Counted from the first letter of the stretch, positions 9,075 to 18,699 are shown. The stretch: DNA of 64,000 bases from Primorskyibacter marinus (GCF_003313245.1 NZ_QJSD01000001.1:62001-126000); one strand, 5' to 3'. Notes: generated by a model not told the origin, from the sequence alone. Program-made: numbers and translations.

Positions 9075-9482
9075 TCAGACGCTGACCAACCCGGTCTCGC
9101 GGGATTGCGCGCGGTCCAGGCTCCATGCGCCGGGGCCGGTAAAGACGAAAAGCAAGAATACAAAGCAGAACAGGACGGCCGCATCGCCACCATTATTGGC
9201 AGGGAAGAAGCTGTTTCCGGCATGGGCCATGAAATAGGCCACCGCCATCATGCCCGACGTCACGAATGCGGCCGCGCGGGTGAACAGTCCCACAAGAATC
9301 AGCGCGCCGCCCACCAGTTCAATCGCGCCAGCCCACCACATCAATGTGAAAAATTCGGGCGAATATTCTGCTGCGGGGAAGCCAAAGAGTTTCTGGGTGC
9401 CATGCTGGATAAACAGCAAGGCGGTCATGATGCGCAGGATCGCAAGCATCTTGGGTGCGTGGTTGGACAAGGTCTGGGTCAT
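9075..9482 (-). CDS. DoxX family membrane protein
   Basis: This 135-residue protein has four hydrophobic segments and the family signature ILRIMTALLFIQHGTQKLFG, followed by AGAIELVGGALILVGLFTR. DoxX-family proteins sit in the inner membrane; some are subunits of quinone-linked oxidoreductases and many have no known role. The frame is open for 103 codons further upstream, but that stretch is not protein-like. The ATG at 9482, with AGGGA about ten bases upstream, gives the usual family length. It is convergent with aroB. Confidence 0.85.
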   Translation of the reverse strand: MTQTLSNHAPKMLAILRIMTALLFIQHGTQKLFGFPAAEYSPEFFTLMWWAGAIELVGGALILVGLFTRAAAFVTSGMMAVAYFMAHAGNSFFPANNGGDAAVLFCFVFLLFVFTGPGAWSLDRAQSRETGLVSV

Positions 9483-9637
9483 GGGGGTCCCTGTAAATGC
9501 CGATGTGTTTGTCTGAGGGTGATCTAGCCTGCCATCGTCAGTTTGGATACGCAGATACCCGCGCAATGCCTCTGCGATTATGCACAGCGGCGGCATAGGA
9601 TTTGCGACATGCGCACAGCCTCGGCGAGGCCAGCGCG

Positions 9638-9692
9638 AGATGCAAGACCCCGGGTCGCAAGAGCGCCCGGGGTGGGTGCGCATCTTGCATCT
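9638..9692. repeat. Nested inverted repeat
   Basis: AGATGCAAGA (9638-9647) and TCTTGCATCT (9683-9692) are a perfect ten-base inverted pair. Inside them CCCCGGG (9648-9654) pairs with CCCGGGG (9666-9672). The element lies after the ABC transporter operon in the otherwise empty 244-base gap before the DoxX gene. No T-run follows on the minus strand. It could be a terminator-like or mRNA-stabilising structure. Confidence 0.6.
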
Positions 9693-9726
9693 GTTGTTTG
9701 CGATAAGGCGGATCGGCGCTTTGGGG

Positions 9727-10797
9727 TTATTGAGCGAGGAGTACCGGGCCCTTGTCAGCGCAGGCCATCGTGGTTTGAGTGCCAATCTCAAGCGGGGCGT
9801 CGACGTCGTCTTGCACGGCGAAGACCTGGCCGAAAGCGCCGGTCAGCGTGTATTCCATGCGTACGCCGACATAGGTCGCTTTGGCCACCGTGGCCGGGAT
9901 CCCGTCCGACGCGCCGATCACAAGCCGGGAAGGCCGCACGGCGAGGGTGGCAGGACCGGGCGGCAACCCGCGCGACGCGAGGGTGTGCCGGTAGCCTTCA
10001 ATGTCGATGGTGGCCATGTCGCCTGTCACAGAGATGATTTGGCAGGCCAGCAGGTTCGCCTCGCCAATGAAATCGGCAACGAAGCGGTCATTCGGCGCAT
10101 CGTAAAGCTGTCGCGGCGTGCCGATCTGCGCGATGGCAGCGTTGCGCATCACCACAATCTCGTCCGAGACGGCCAGCGCCTCTTCCTGATCATGGGTGAC
10201 ATAGACAACGGTGAGGCCGAGATCCTTCTGGATCGCGCGGATGTCCTCGCGGACCTGACGGCGCAGCTTTGCATCGAGGTTGGACAGCGGTTCGTCGAAC
10301 AGAAGAACCTGCGGCTCAAGCACAAGTGCGCGCGCGACGGCGACGCGTTGCTGTTGCCCCCCCGAAAGCTCTGACGGAAGGCGACCGTCAAAACCCTTGA
10401 GTCCGACAAGATCCAGACCATGCAGCGCACGGCTGCGCGCCTCCTCTTTGCCGAAGCCCGAGAAGGTCAGACCGTACTTCACGTTCTCCAGCACGGTCAT
10501 ATGCGGAAAAAGCGCGTAGGATTGAAAGACCATCGACACATCGCGATCGGTGGCGGGCAGCTTGGTCACATCCTGATCGCCTATGGTGATCCTGCCGGAA
10601 CTGGCCATTTCCAGCCCCGCGATCATTCGCAGCGTCGTGGTCTTGCCGCAGCCCGAGGGGCCAAGCAGCGTGACGAGTTTGCCCGCCTCTACATGCAGGT
10701 CGATATTGTCGACGGCTACCACATTCTTGCCGAACAGTTTGGACACGCCGTGGAATTGCACCGGCGCGGCCTTGGAGCCGAGGATCTTGTCTGTCAT
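9727..10797 (-). CDS. ABC importer ATPase, Fe3+ (FbpC)-type
   Basis: The 356-residue ATPase has Walker A GPSGCGKTT (46-54), the Q-loop MVFQSYALFPHMTV, signature LSGGQQQR, Walker B VLLFDEPLSNLDAKLR and the H-loop VYVTHDQEEA. A C-terminal TOBE-type domain follows (about 240-356). This layout is typical of iron(III), spermidine, sulfate and phosphonate importers. It is the last gene of a three-gene unit and overlaps the permease stop by four bases. The binding protein upstream resembles the iron(III) class, so iron is the best guess; the substrate is not proven. Confidence 0.92.
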   Translation of the reverse strand: MTDKILGSKAAPVQFHGVSKLFGKNVVAVDNIDLHVEAGKLVTLLGPSGCGKTTTLRMIAGLEMASSGRITIGDQDVTKLPATDRDVSMVFQSYALFPHMTVLENVKYGLTFSGFGKEEARSRALHGLDLVGLKGFDGRLPSELSGGQQQRVAVARALVLEPQVLLFDEPLSNLDAKLRRQVREDIRAIQKDLGLTVVYVTHDQEEALAVSDEIVVMRNAAIAQIGTPRQLYDAPNDRFVADFIGEANLLACQIISVTGDMATIDIEGYRHTLASRGLPPGPATLAVRPSRLVIGASDGIPATVAKATYVGVRMEYTLTGAFGQVFAVQDDVDAPLEIGTQTTMACADKGPVLLAQ

Positions 10798-13013
10798 TGG
10801 GCTTTCTCCGTTGCGTGCTGCGTGCGTCGGCCGATTTTGACCCGCCCCACAAGAAGTTGCAGCAGACCCACCGCCGCCAGCATCACGAAGATCAGCGTCG
10901 TGGAATAGGCAATCGCAAGGCCGTAATCGTTGTTCTCCACCCGTCCGATGATATAGCTGGTGGCCATGTCATATTCGGCGGAGACAAGGAAGATCACCGC
11001 CGAGATCGCCGTCATGGCGCGGACAAAACTGTAGACCAGCGCGGCAAGGATGGCCGGACGCAAAAGCGGCAGGATCACCCGCCGGAAGGTCTGCCAACTG
11101 TTGGCACCAAGGGTGAGCGAGGATTCGTCAAGGCTCCGGTCAAGTTGCGACATGCTGGCAATCCCGGCGCGGACGCCGACGGGCATGTTGCGAAAGACAA
11201 AGCTGATGACAAGGATGACGCCGGTGCCGGTGATCTCTATCGGGGGGACATTGAAGGCCAGGATATAGCTGACGCCGATCACTGTGCCGGGGATGGCGAA
11301 GCTGAGCATGGTGCCGAACTCGAACGCGTCCTTTCCAGCGAAACTCTGACGGGTCAGCAGATAAGCAGCAATCAGGCCGACCGCAGCGGTCAGCGGTGCC
11401 GCAATCGCCGCGATCATGATCGTCGTCCAGAAACTGTCCCATGCCGATCCGGCCCAATGTATCCCGTGCTCGTTCATGCCGATTGCGAAAGCGGTGACGT
11501 AATGTTTCAGCGTCAGCGAATTGTCGACACCCCAAAGCTCTACCACGCTGCCGTAAAGGATCATGGCGTAGACGATGATTGTGAACAGCGCCCATCCGAA
11601 CGCGACACCGATGACAGGTATGGCAAGGCCGTTCGGCATCAGCGGATGGACGCCCGCATCGCCCTTGCCGGTGACAGTGGTGTAGCTTTTCTTGCCCAAC
11701 CAGGCGCGCTGCGCATAAAAGGCCGAGAGGGTGAAGAACAGCAGCACCATGGCCAGCACGGCGGCGCGGCCCTGATCATATTGCGCGCCGACGATGGCAA
11801 AGAAAATCTCGGTCGACAGCACATCGAAATTACCGCCCAGAACCAGTGGATTGCCGAAATCGGCCATCGATTCAATGAACCCCAGCAGGAACGCATTGGC
11901 CAGACCGGGCCGCATCAACGGAAGCGAGACGGTGCGGAACGTTTGCCATTTGTTGGCGCGCAGCGTCTGCGCGGCTTCCTCCATCGACGGCGACACCCCC
12001 TCGACCACGCCGATCAATACGAGGAAAGCGATGGGCGTGAAAGCGAGGGTCTGGGCAATCAGCACACCGGGCATACCGTATAGCCAGCGCGTCGGCTGCA
12101 CGCCGAACAGATCGGACACGAATTGCGTGACCGATCCGGACAGGCCGAACAGCAGGATCAAGGCAAGGCCAATCACAAAGGGCGGTGTGATGATCGGCAG
12201 AACCGTCAGCGCCCGCAGCGCACGTTTGTAGCGAAACCCCGAGCGCGTCACGACCAGCGCGAAGGCAAGTCCGAGAAGGGTGGTCAGGAACGCCACGGCA
12301 ATGGCGAGGAACAGCGAATTCCATGCGGCACCACAGCGCGCACCCCACAGGCAACCAAGGCCCCAAAGCCGATTGTCAAAGAATTTCGCGAAGAAGACTG
12401 CAATGGAATAGGCACCGTCCTCGGTGATAAAGGCGGCAAACAGCATCTTGGCAATCGGAAAGAAAACAAAGGCGGTGACAATGGTGATGATGCCACCGAT
12501 AGCGCCGACAACAAAAACATCGCCGTTGATCGCACCGCGCGCGGCAATGCCTTGCGTCAGAAGAAACAGAAAGGCCGAGGCGCAGATCATGGCACCGTAG
12601 CCCATACCAAACTGGCGATCGCCCAACTCTCCGAACAATGCGTTCAGCCAGTCATAGGCGAAACCGCGCAACCCGATGCCAAAGCCCTGCGCGATCAGCC
12701 AGCCGAAGCCAAGCGCGCCGGCAAGGATGAGCACGCGGGCATAGACCGGATCGGATTTCCTGCGGCCCAACGCCAGCAAGGGCAGCGCAAGGGCAATCAG
12801 CAGAGGCGCAAGCCACAGCTTTTCGCCCTTCGCGATCAGGAACGCGGCCGGCGCGTAATCCGTGTCGAACGGGTAGCCATCCAGTAGCCATCCGAACGAC
12901 CACAGCCCATCCTCGACCATATACCATGGCAGCAGGCAGAACCCGACCCACCCGGCAATGATCCAGAAGATCAGCACCGGATGAGTGGTCTTTTTTGTCG
13001 TGTCAGTGCGCAC
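10794..13013 (-). CDS. ABC importer permease, double-domain (FbpB-type)
   Basis: The 739-residue inner-membrane protein has two binding-protein-dependent permease domains in one chain. The EAA-type loops appear as MEEAAQTLRANKWQTFRTV (about 360) and LDESSLTLGANSWQTFRRV (about 640). Roughly twelve or more hydrophobic segments surround them, with an extra N-terminal hydrophobic region of about 200 residues. The fused layout matches FbpB/AfuB-type iron permeases. Translation starts at GTG (13013), immediately after the stop of the binding-protein gene. No ATG lies nearby in frame. Confidence 0.9.
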   Translation of the reverse strand: MRTDTTKKTTHPVLIFWIIAGWVGFCLLPWYMVEDGLWSFGWLLDGYPFDTDYAPAAFLIAKGEKLWLAPLLIALALPLLALGRRKSDPVYARVLILAGALGFGWLIAQGFGIGLRGFAYDWLNALFGELGDRQFGMGYGAMICASAFLFLLTQGIAARGAINGDVFVVGAIGGIITIVTAFVFFPIAKMLFAAFITEDGAYSIAVFFAKFFDNRLWGLGCLWGARCGAAWNSLFLAIAVAFLTTLLGLAFALVVTRSGFRYKRALRALTVLPIITPPFVIGLALILLFGLSGSVTQFVSDLFGVQPTRWLYGMPGVLIAQTLAFTPIAFLVLIGVVEGVSPSMEEAAQTLRANKWQTFRTVSLPLMRPGLANAFLLGFIESMADFGNPLVLGGNFDVLSTEIFFAIVGAQYDQGRAAVLAMVLLFFTLSAFYAQRAWLGKKSYTTVTGKGDAGVHPLMPNGLAIPVIGVAFGWALFTIIVYAMILYGSVVELWGVDNSLTLKHYVTAFAIGMNEHGIHWAGSAWDSFWTTIMIAAIAAPLTAAVGLIAAYLLTRQSFAGKDAFEFGTMLSFAIPGTVIGVSYILAFNVPPIEITGTGVILVISFVFRNMPVGVRAGIASMSQLDRSLDESSLTLGANSWQTFRRVILPLLRPAILAALVYSFVRAMTAISAVIFLVSAEYDMATSYIIGRVENNDYGLAIAYSTTLIFVMLAAVGLLQLLVGRVKIGRRTQHATEKAQ

Positions 13014-14039
13014 TTACTGGGGCAGGGTCGATACTTCTTCGTCCCACTTCTGCAACAGCCGTTTCCGCTCGTCCGACGATCCGTATGTCTTGAAATCATA
13101 GTCGATCAGCTTGATGGTCGACATATCCGGTGCCTTGTCCGACGTCTGGGCACCCGTGTTGGAGGGAACCTGAAAGGCGTTGACCTCTAACGCAAGGTTC
13201 TGCGCCTCGACACTCAGCGCCCAGTCATAGAACTGTTTCGCTTCGTCCATGTTGCGCGCGCCTTTGACGATCGACATCGACCCGATCTCATAACCGGTGC
13301 CTTCACACGGTGCCACGACCTTGACCGGGAAGCCCGCGACCGCCTGTGCCACCGCGTCATGCATGAAAACGATGCCGATGGTGGTCTCGCCACGCCCCGC
13401 AGCCTTGATCGGGGCAGAACCGGATTTGGTGTACTGGTTTATGTTCTTGTGCAGGCCTTTCATGAATTCAAAGCCTTCATCCTCGCCGAAGATCTGCACC
13501 ATCGATGCAAGCGTTGTATAGGCCGTGCCAGAGGAGTTGGGGTTCGCCATCTGGACATGACCCTTGTATTCCGGCTTCAGCAAATCCTTCCAGCAGGCCG
13601 GTTCCGGCAGATCGTTAGCCGCCAGCAAATCGGTGTTGTAGCCATAGCCCAAAGCGCCCGAATAGATGCCGATAGTGCGGTTCCCGGCGCTTTCGGCCTG
13701 TGAAATGGCCCAATCGTGAAGTTGGTCGCGCATCGGTGACAGATATTCCTCTGTCAGGCCTTCCTCGGCGGCCTGAAGATGCGGGTCGCCCGTGCCGCCC
13801 CACCAGACATCGCCCTTGGGGTTTGCTTCCTCGGCGCGCAGTTGTGCAAAAGTCTCGCCCGAGGATTTGCGCGTCATGTTGACGTCGATGCCGGTCGCTT
13901 CCTCGAAACTGCGGGCCATCAACTGGCACCATTCTTCCTGCGCAGAGCAATAGAATGTCAGCTTGTCCGCATAAGATGCCGAGACAGAGGCGCTGAGCGC
14001 GATCAGTGATCCCGCAAATGTGGCCGTGAGCTTTTTCAT
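13014..14039 (-). CDS. ABC importer substrate-binding protein, Fe3+ (FbpA/AfuA)-type
   Basis: The 341-residue protein has a Sec signal peptide (MKKLTATFAGSLIALSASVS, cut near SYA) and an extracellular solute-binding family 1 fold, with LTFYCSAQEEWCQLMARSFE at the mature N-terminus and SGALGYGYNTDLL in the middle. It would capture a substrate in the periplasm for the permease and ATPase downstream. Iron(III) is suggested by layout, but putrescine or phosphonate cannot be excluded. The ATG at 14039 follows GGGAGGA, better than an in-frame start 75 bases upstream. It is the first gene of the unit. Confidence 0.85.
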   Translation of the reverse strand: MKKLTATFAGSLIALSASVSASYADKLTFYCSAQEEWCQLMARSFEEATGIDVNMTRKSSGETFAQLRAEEANPKGDVWWGGTGDPHLQAAEEGLTEEYLSPMRDQLHDWAISQAESAGNRTIGIYSGALGYGYNTDLLAANDLPEPACWKDLLKPEYKGHVQMANPNSSGTAYTTLASMVQIFGEDEGFEFMKGLHKNINQYTKSGSAPIKAAGRGETTIGIVFMHDAVAQAVAGFPVKVVAPCEGTGYEIGSMSIVKGARNMDEAKQFYDWALSVEAQNLALEVNAFQVPSNTGAQTSDKAPDMSTIKLIDYDFKTYGSSDERKRLLQKWDEEVSTLPQ

Positions 14040-14455
14040 GTTCTTTCCTCCCAAGTTGTTGTCGTCAGGCACCGGTTGACCGGGCTTCGTATTTTCAAAG
14101 GTCAGGATTGGCATGTCCTACAGGCATGCGAGCCCAACTCCTGTGAGTTTTTATCAACTGGAACATCCGGGCCTTAAATTTGCAACAAAAATAAATCCCA
14201 ATCTACGCTCATGTGGGGATCGCCTATGTTTTGACCGCCGACTTCAACACGCTTGCGGGTAAGAATGTTGCGCAAGCATCTGAACATAAATGATTTATTT
14301 CTGAGGTGTTGACCGACGAAGCCCAAAGGGCGGACCGACACAAGCAAATGAGGTGAATATCGTGATATAATCGGAAATACGTTTAAAAACAAAAAGAAGC
14401 CTGCCGGGGTTAAACCAATGCGGGCTTTTCGGAACTGGCGGATTTGTTGGTAACC
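14040..14455. other. AT-richer intergenic region between the iron-type ABC operon and ssb
   Basis: No convincing gene is visible. A 102-codon minus-strand frame crosses the region but shows no ribosome site or family features. The left end should hold the promoter of the ABC operon. I saw no clear Fur, Irr or RirA operator by eye. Confidence 0.4.
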
Positions 14456-14487
14456 ATGGCGCGGTCGGCAGAAGCCGACCACGCCAT
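14456..14487 (-). terminator. Probable terminator after ssb
   Basis: A 14-pair stem (arms 14456-14469 and 14474-14487, loop AGAA) begins seven bases after the ssb stop. One pair is a G-U wobble. The stem is very stable, but the downstream sequence on the minus strand lacks a proper T-run. Confidence 0.55.
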
Positions 14488-14494
14488 GTTGGTT

Positions 14495-15004
14495 TCAGAA
14501 CGGAATTTCATCGTCCAGATCACGGGAGGGGCTGGGTTGGCTGCTGCCGCGACCGCCACTGTCGCCGCCATATCCCCGGTCATCCTGCGGGCCGCTGTCG
14601 TAGCCACCGCCACCATATCCGCCGCCGCCCTGGCCGCCACCACCGCCGTCGTTCCGGCCGTCGAGCATTGTCAGTGTCGATGTATAGGGACGCAGCACGA
14701 CTTCGGTAGAATAGCGATCCTGACCGGATTGATCCTGCCATTTGCGCGTCTCCAATTGTCCTTCAAGATAGACCTTGGATCCCTTGCGCAGATACTGTTC
14801 TGCTATGCGGGCCAACGGTTCGGAGAAGATCGCCACGGAATGCCATTCCGTGCGCTCCTTACGCTCGCCGGTGTTGCGGTCCTTCCACGTCTCGGACGTG
14901 GCGATGCGCAGGTTGCACACCTTGCCGCCGTTCTGGAAGGTGCGGACCTCGGGGTCGCGTCCCAGATTGCCTATCAGAATGACCTTGTTGACTGATCCCG
15001 CCAT
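14495..15004 (-). CDS. ssb: Single-stranded DNA-binding protein
   Basis: SSB coats single-stranded DNA during replication, repair and recombination. The 169-residue protein has the OB fold (about 1-110) with [32 protein letters not shown] and [16 protein letters not shown] disordered Gly/Gln/Tyr-rich linker (about 118-160) follows, and the C-terminal tip DLDDEIPF is the protein-interaction tail. It is monocistronic here, with a hairpin after the stop. Confidence 0.98.
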   Translation of the reverse strand: MAGSVNKVILIGNLGRDPEVRTFQNGGKVCNLRIATSETWKDRNTGERKERTEWHSVAIFSEPLARIAEQYLRKGSKVYLEGQLETRKWQDQSGQDRYSTEVVLRPYTSTLTMLDGRNDGGGGGQGGGGYGGGGYDSGPQDDRGYGGDSGGRGSSQPSPSRDLDDEIPF

Positions 15005-15177
15005 TTGCGCTCCCGCTTGTCTTTGTATGTTCGAACTGTTTTTCCGGGCCCGAATCTGCCCGTCGGATTGTGGCTGACATTACACGACAGGCCGCGAGGG
15101 GGAAGGCAACGGGGTGGCGTATTTTTCAAATTCGGCTATAGTCCGGTCAAAATGAGGGACAGCAGGGTGATTTGACG

Positions 15178-15786
15178 ATGCGCAAATTTGTTTTTGTGGC
15201 CGCGCTCGGCGCAATGACGCTGGGAACTGGCACCGCTTCGTTACATGCGGAAACGCTTTCGACAAAGAATCGGGCGACGCTGTTCAGTTCTCAGACACGC
15301 ATTCTGGATACGCGCGCCTCGCAGCAATACAAGAACTCCGTCAGATTGCAGCCCGCGCGCGTGGTAACGCCGACCAAATGGGGCACGGCGGATGGCGCTG
15401 TCAAATCCTACAGGGGCAAATACAAAGGCATCTATTCGACCATGGCGCGTGATGCGGCGCGCCGACATGGTGTGCCGGAAGATCTGTTTTTGCGCCTTGT
15501 TCAGCAGGAAAGCGGCTGGAATGCCAAAGCCTTGTCCCATAAAGGGGCGATCGGACTGGCGCAGTTGATGCCGTTCACCGCTCGGAAACTGCGGGTTGAT
15601 CCGCATGATCCGGCGCAAAACCTTGAAGGCGGGGCGCGCTATCTCAAACAGCAATATGCCACATTCGGGTCGTGGCGTCTGGCGCTGGCCGCCTATAATG
15701 CCGGTCCGGGAGCGGTGCAGAAATATGGCGGCGTGCCTCCTTACAAGGAGACACGCAACTATGTGAAGGTGATCTGGGGCGGCTAG
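15178..15786 (+). CDS. Lytic transglycosylase (SLT domain)
   Basis: The enzyme cleaves the glycan backbone of peptidoglycan, making 1,6-anhydro ends. The 202-residue protein has a signal peptide (about 1-24, ending SLHAE). The SLT domain (about 88-200) contains the catalytic Glu as [10 protein letters not shown] (E111), followed by [13 protein letters not shown], the [15 protein letters not shown] motif and ETRNYV. An in-frame TTG lies two codons upstream, but the AGGG ribosome site is better spaced for the ATG at 15178. The TAG stop overlaps the convergent GST stop within a shared CTAG. Confidence 0.93.
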   Translation: MRKFVFVAALGAMTLGTGTASLHAETLSTKNRATLFSSQTRILDTRASQQYKNSVRLQPARVVTPTKWGTADGAVKSYRGKYKGIYSTMARDAARRHGVPEDLFLRLVQQESGWNAKALSHKGAIGLAQLMPFTARKLRVDPHDPAQNLEGGARYLKQQYATFGSWRLALAAYNAGPGAVQKYGGVPPYKETRNYVKVIWGG

Positions 15787-16385
15787 GCTGCGGATTTCTC
15801 CTGCTCGGCAACGGCTTTCGTCGCCGGTCTGTCCAGACAGCGGGTCGCCCAGTCACGGATGGCAGGGATGTCAGGCATAAGCTGTGGTGCCCAGCCATAA
15901 GTGGATGAAATCAATATGTCGGCAGCGCTGATTTGATCGTCCACAAGATAGGCATGGGTGGTCAGTGCCTTCTCCAGCTGGGCGTTCGCCGTCGCAAGGT
16001 CGCGATAGGTCGCCTGCAACCCCGGATGCGACAACTCGCAAAACTGCATCACGATAAGCGGTTCAAATACATTACCATACCACGACAGCCACGACAGATA
16101 AGCCCCACGCCCCGGTGCGCCGATGCTTCGGCCCAAGGGGGTGTCGCCGAAATGATCCGTTAGGTACAGCATGATCGCATCGCTTTCGCGGATCATCGCA
16201 CCGTCATGCATCAGGCACGGCACCTTGCCTTCGGGATGCGGATTTGCGGTATCCACCGCGCCGGATCCATCCTGTCGCGGGATCGACACCTTCTGGATGT
16301 CCACCTGATCGGTCACGCCCATCTCGTGGATCAACTGAACAATCCGGGTCGAGCGGGAATTCGGCGCGTGGTACAATGTCAGCAT
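15783..16385 (-). CDS. Glutathione S-transferase family protein
   Basis: The 200-residue protein has an N-terminal thioredoxin-like domain (about 1-78) with [19 protein letters not shown], the cis-proline region [10 protein letters not shown] and the glutathione-binding motif ESDAIMLYL. An all-helical C-terminal domain includes [10 protein letters not shown]. Such enzymes conjugate or reduce substrates with glutathione; the substrate is unknown. The ATG at 16385 has AGGAGA eight bases upstream. It is convergent with the transglycosylase gene. Confidence 0.88.
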   Translation of the reverse strand: MLTLYHAPNSRSTRIVQLIHEMGVTDQVDIQKVSIPRQDGSGAVDTANPHPEGKVPCLMHDGAMIRESDAIMLYLTDHFGDTPLGRSIGAPGRGAYLSWLSWYGNVFEPLIVMQFCELSHPGLQATYRDLATANAQLEKALTTHAYLVDDQISAADILISSTYGWAPQLMPDIPAIRDWATRCLDRPATKAVAEQEKSAA

Positions 16386-16425
16386 GTCAGTCTCCTTTAT
16401 TTGACCGCCCACTCATGTCATGACC

Positions 16426-16446
16426 TCCTGACATTTACTGTCAGGA
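16426..16446. repeat. Perfect hairpin in the GST leader region
   Basis: TCCTGACA and TGTCAGGA pair perfectly around TTTAC, 41 bases upstream of the GST start. It could be an operator or leader hairpin; no regulator is adjacent. Confidence 0.4.
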
Positions 16447-16485
16447 AGCTCGCACGCCCGTCCGGTTTCCGTCATCTGCCGCAAG

Positions 16486-16507
16486 GCGCCGGTTCAAGGA
16501 CCGGCGC
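16486..16507 (-). terminator. Hairpin after the peptide-type ABC operon
   Basis: GCGCCGGT and ACCGGCGC form a perfect eight-pair stem with a six-base loop, nine bases beyond the stop of the fused ATPase gene. There is no T-run, so it may act with Rho or protect the 3' end. Confidence 0.45.
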
Positions 16508-16515
16508 GGGGACGT

Positions 16516-18603
16516 TCAGGCATCTTCTGTCCGGACCTCGATCACCGGTTCCATCGTGACAAATTCGGCTTCAGAAAGGTGGCATTTGACCTGATGTCCC
16601 TCTGCCATGCGGCGCATCGGGGGCACTTCGGTCTCGCACAGATCGCCGGGCACGCGAGACTTCCATCGACACCGAGTCTGGAACGGGCAGCCGGGCGGCG
16701 GGTTCATCGCCGAAGGCACGTCGCCTTCCAGCACGATATGTTTCTTCTTGACCGAGGTATCGGCAATCGGCACGGCGGATAGCAGCGCCTCGGTATAGGG
16801 ATGAAAGGGGGGCGAGAAAACCTGCGCGGTGTCGCCCAGTTCGACAACATGGCCTAGATACATGACCATGACCCGGTCGCTAAGATAGCGCACGATCGAC
16901 AGGTCATGGCTGATGAACAGCAGCGTGGTCTTTTGCTCGCGCTGGATTTCCATCAGCAGATCGGTGACGGCCGCCTGCACACTGACATCGAGCGCCGAGA
17001 CAGGCTCATCCGCGACCACGATTCGCGCATCGCCCGCAAAGGCGCGCGCAATACCGACGCGCTGCTTTTGTCCGCCTGACAATTGCCGCGGCATCCGCCC
17101 TGCAAATTCACGCGGCAGCTTCACCAGATCCAGAAGTTCCAGCATGCGGCGGTGCCGGTCGGCCTCGGTCTTGCCGATGCCAAATATCTCCAGCGCCCGA
17201 ATGATCTGCCGGCCCACGGTCATCGACGGGTTGAGCGTATCGAACGGGTTCTGAAACACCATCTGCACGTCAGCGATTGTCTTCGTGTCACGCTTCTCGA
17301 TCGGGATCTGTTCGATGTTCTTACCGTCCAGCAATATCTGCCCTTCGGTCGCCGTCTCCAGCCCCATCAGCACCTTGGCAAAGGTCGACTTGCCGCAACC
17401 GCTTTCCCCGACAATCGCCAGCGTTTCGCTTTCGCGCGCCTCGAAACTTAGTGTCTCGTTGGCCTTCACTACCTTTTTCTCACCGCCAAACAGCGCATTT
17501 GCCGCGACCTTGTAATATTTCTTCAGCGCCTCCATGCGCAGGACGACCTTGCCGGCCTCGCCTTTTTCATGGGTCGCACCGATGGTGGGCGGGGAGGCCC
17601 AGTCAATCTCGCGGAACCTCACGCAGCGCGTGGATTGACGCTCGTTGCCGGGGACATCGAACATCGGAATATGCCCGGCGTCACAGCGACCGGCTTCGAA
17701 ATAATCACAGCGCGGACCGAAATTGCAGCCCTTGGGCCGCTCATGCGGAAGCGGAAAGTTGCCCGGAATGGCCACCAGAGGATGCGCATTCTTATCCGCG
17801 CCGGGCAGCGGGATCGAACGGAACAGCGCCTGCGTATAAGGATGCTGCATCTGATCGAACACATCCTCGATAGAGCCGCGCTCCACCGCCTCGCCGGAAT
17901 ACATGACGCAGATTTGATCGCAGGTTTCCAGAACCAGTCCCAGATTGTGGCTGATGAACAGCATGGACGTGCCATATTTGCGCCCCAGATCCTTCACCAG
18001 TTCCACAATCGAGGCCTCCACGGTCACGTCCAGCGCGGTGGTCGGCTCGTCGAGGATCAGCAAGGCAGGCTTCGACATCAACGCCATGGCAATCACGATG
18101 CGCTGCTGCTGCCCACCCGACAGCTGATGGGGGTAGGCTTTCAGAATGCGCTCTGGGTCCGGCAGCTTCACGTCCGCCACAACCTCCAGCGCACGGCTCC
18201 GCGCCTGCGCCTCGGAGATGCCCTCATGCAGCATTGGCACTTCCATCAACTGCCGGTCAATCTTCATTGCCGGATTCAGGCTGGCCATCGGCTCCTGATA
18301 GATCATCGCGATCTCGTTGCCGCGGATCTGTCGCAGCTCGCTGTCGCTCAGATCCGCCATGTCGCGGCCCTTGAACCGGATAGCCCCCCCCACAATCCTG
18401 CCGTTGCGCCCCAGGTCCCGCATCACACCCAAGGCCACCGTGGATTTCCCGCAACCGGATTCGCCCACCAGCCCGACCGCCTCTCCCGGCTGGACCTTGA
18501 CGGAAAAATCCATCACCGCCGGGATCTCGCGCAATCGCGTGAAGAAGGAAATCGACAGACCGTCAATTTCCAGAATGGGCCCGTCATATGGCTCTTTCAT
18601 CAC
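16516..18603 (-). CDS. Peptide-type ABC importer, fused double ATPase (DppD-DppF fusion)
   Basis: The 695-residue protein contains two complete ABC ATPase modules. Module one has Walker A GESGCGKST (47-55), signature LSGGQQQR and Walker B LLILDEPTTALDVT, followed by an oligopeptide C-terminal domain with CNFGPRCDYFEAGRC. Module two (from about 350) has GESGCGKST, LSGGQKQRVGIARAF, VVADEPVSALDVS and a second cysteine-containing tail GCPFQTRCRW. In dpp/opp systems these two subunits are usually separate genes. It energises the permeases encoded upstream. The substrate could be peptides, sugars or nickel. Confidence 0.93.
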   Translation of the reverse strand: MMKEPYDGPILEIDGLSISFFTRLREIPAVMDFSVKVQPGEAVGLVGESGCGKSTVALGVMRDLGRNGRIVGGAIRFKGRDMADLSDSELRQIRGNEIAMIYQEPMASLNPAMKIDRQLMEVPMLHEGISEAQARSRALEVVADVKLPDPERILKAYPHQLSGGQQQRIVIAMALMSKPALLILDEPTTALDVTVEASIVELVKDLGRKYGTSMLFISHNLGLVLETCDQICVMYSGEAVERGSIEDVFDQMQHPYTQALFRSIPLPGADKNAHPLVAIPGNFPLPHERPKGCNFGPRCDYFEAGRCDAGHIPMFDVPGNERQSTRCVRFREIDWASPPTIGATHEKGEAGKVVLRMEALKKYYKVAANALFGGEKKVVKANETLSFEARESETLAIVGESGCGKSTFAKVLMGLETATEGQILLDGKNIEQIPIEKRDTKTIADVQMVFQNPFDTLNPSMTVGRQIIRALEIFGIGKTEADRHRRMLELLDLVKLPREFAGRMPRQLSGGQKQRVGIARAFAGDARIVVADEPVSALDVSVQAAVTDLLMEIQREQKTTLLFISHDLSIVRYLSDRVMVMYLGHVVELGDTAQVFSPPFHPYTEALLSAVPIADTSVKKKHIVLEGDVPSAMNPPPGCPFQTRCRWKSRVPGDLCETEVPPMRRMAEGHQVKCHLSEAEFVTMEPVIEVRTEDA

Positions 18604-18640
18604 TCAACTCCTTCACTCGACGCCGAAACCTGAGTTTCAT

Positions 18641-18687
18641 CTTCTTCTTGGCGAAAATACTCCGGGGGTCCGGGGGCTGGCCCCCGG
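18641..18687 (-). repeat. Dispersed intergenic motif plus GC hairpin (copy 1)
   Basis: A 23-base motif at 18641-18663 matches one at 38955-38977 at 21 of 23 positions. Next to it CCGGGGGC and GCCCCCGG (18670-18687) form a hairpin. Read on the minus strand, the hairpin is followed by GGAGTATTT. It lies between the permease and ATPase genes of one operon. Confidence 0.5.
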
Positions 18688-18699
18688 CCTTGGGCCGGA

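Noticed and set aside
14174-14482. 102-codon minus-strand frame between the iron-type ABC operon and ssb
   Set aside because: No ribosome site, no family resemblance, unusual composition, and its start region overlaps the ssb terminator hairpin.
15005-15177. Possible LexA (SOS) box upstream of ssb, around GTTCGAACTG
   Set aside because: The sequence matches only one half of the alphaproteobacterial GTTC-N7-GTTC box; a similar GTTCGAAC occurs by chance near 22870.
15783-15786. Shared CTAG stop of the convergent transglycosylase and GST genes as a special element
   Set aside because: A four-base overlap of convergent stops is unusual but simply reflects compact packing; both genes are complete.
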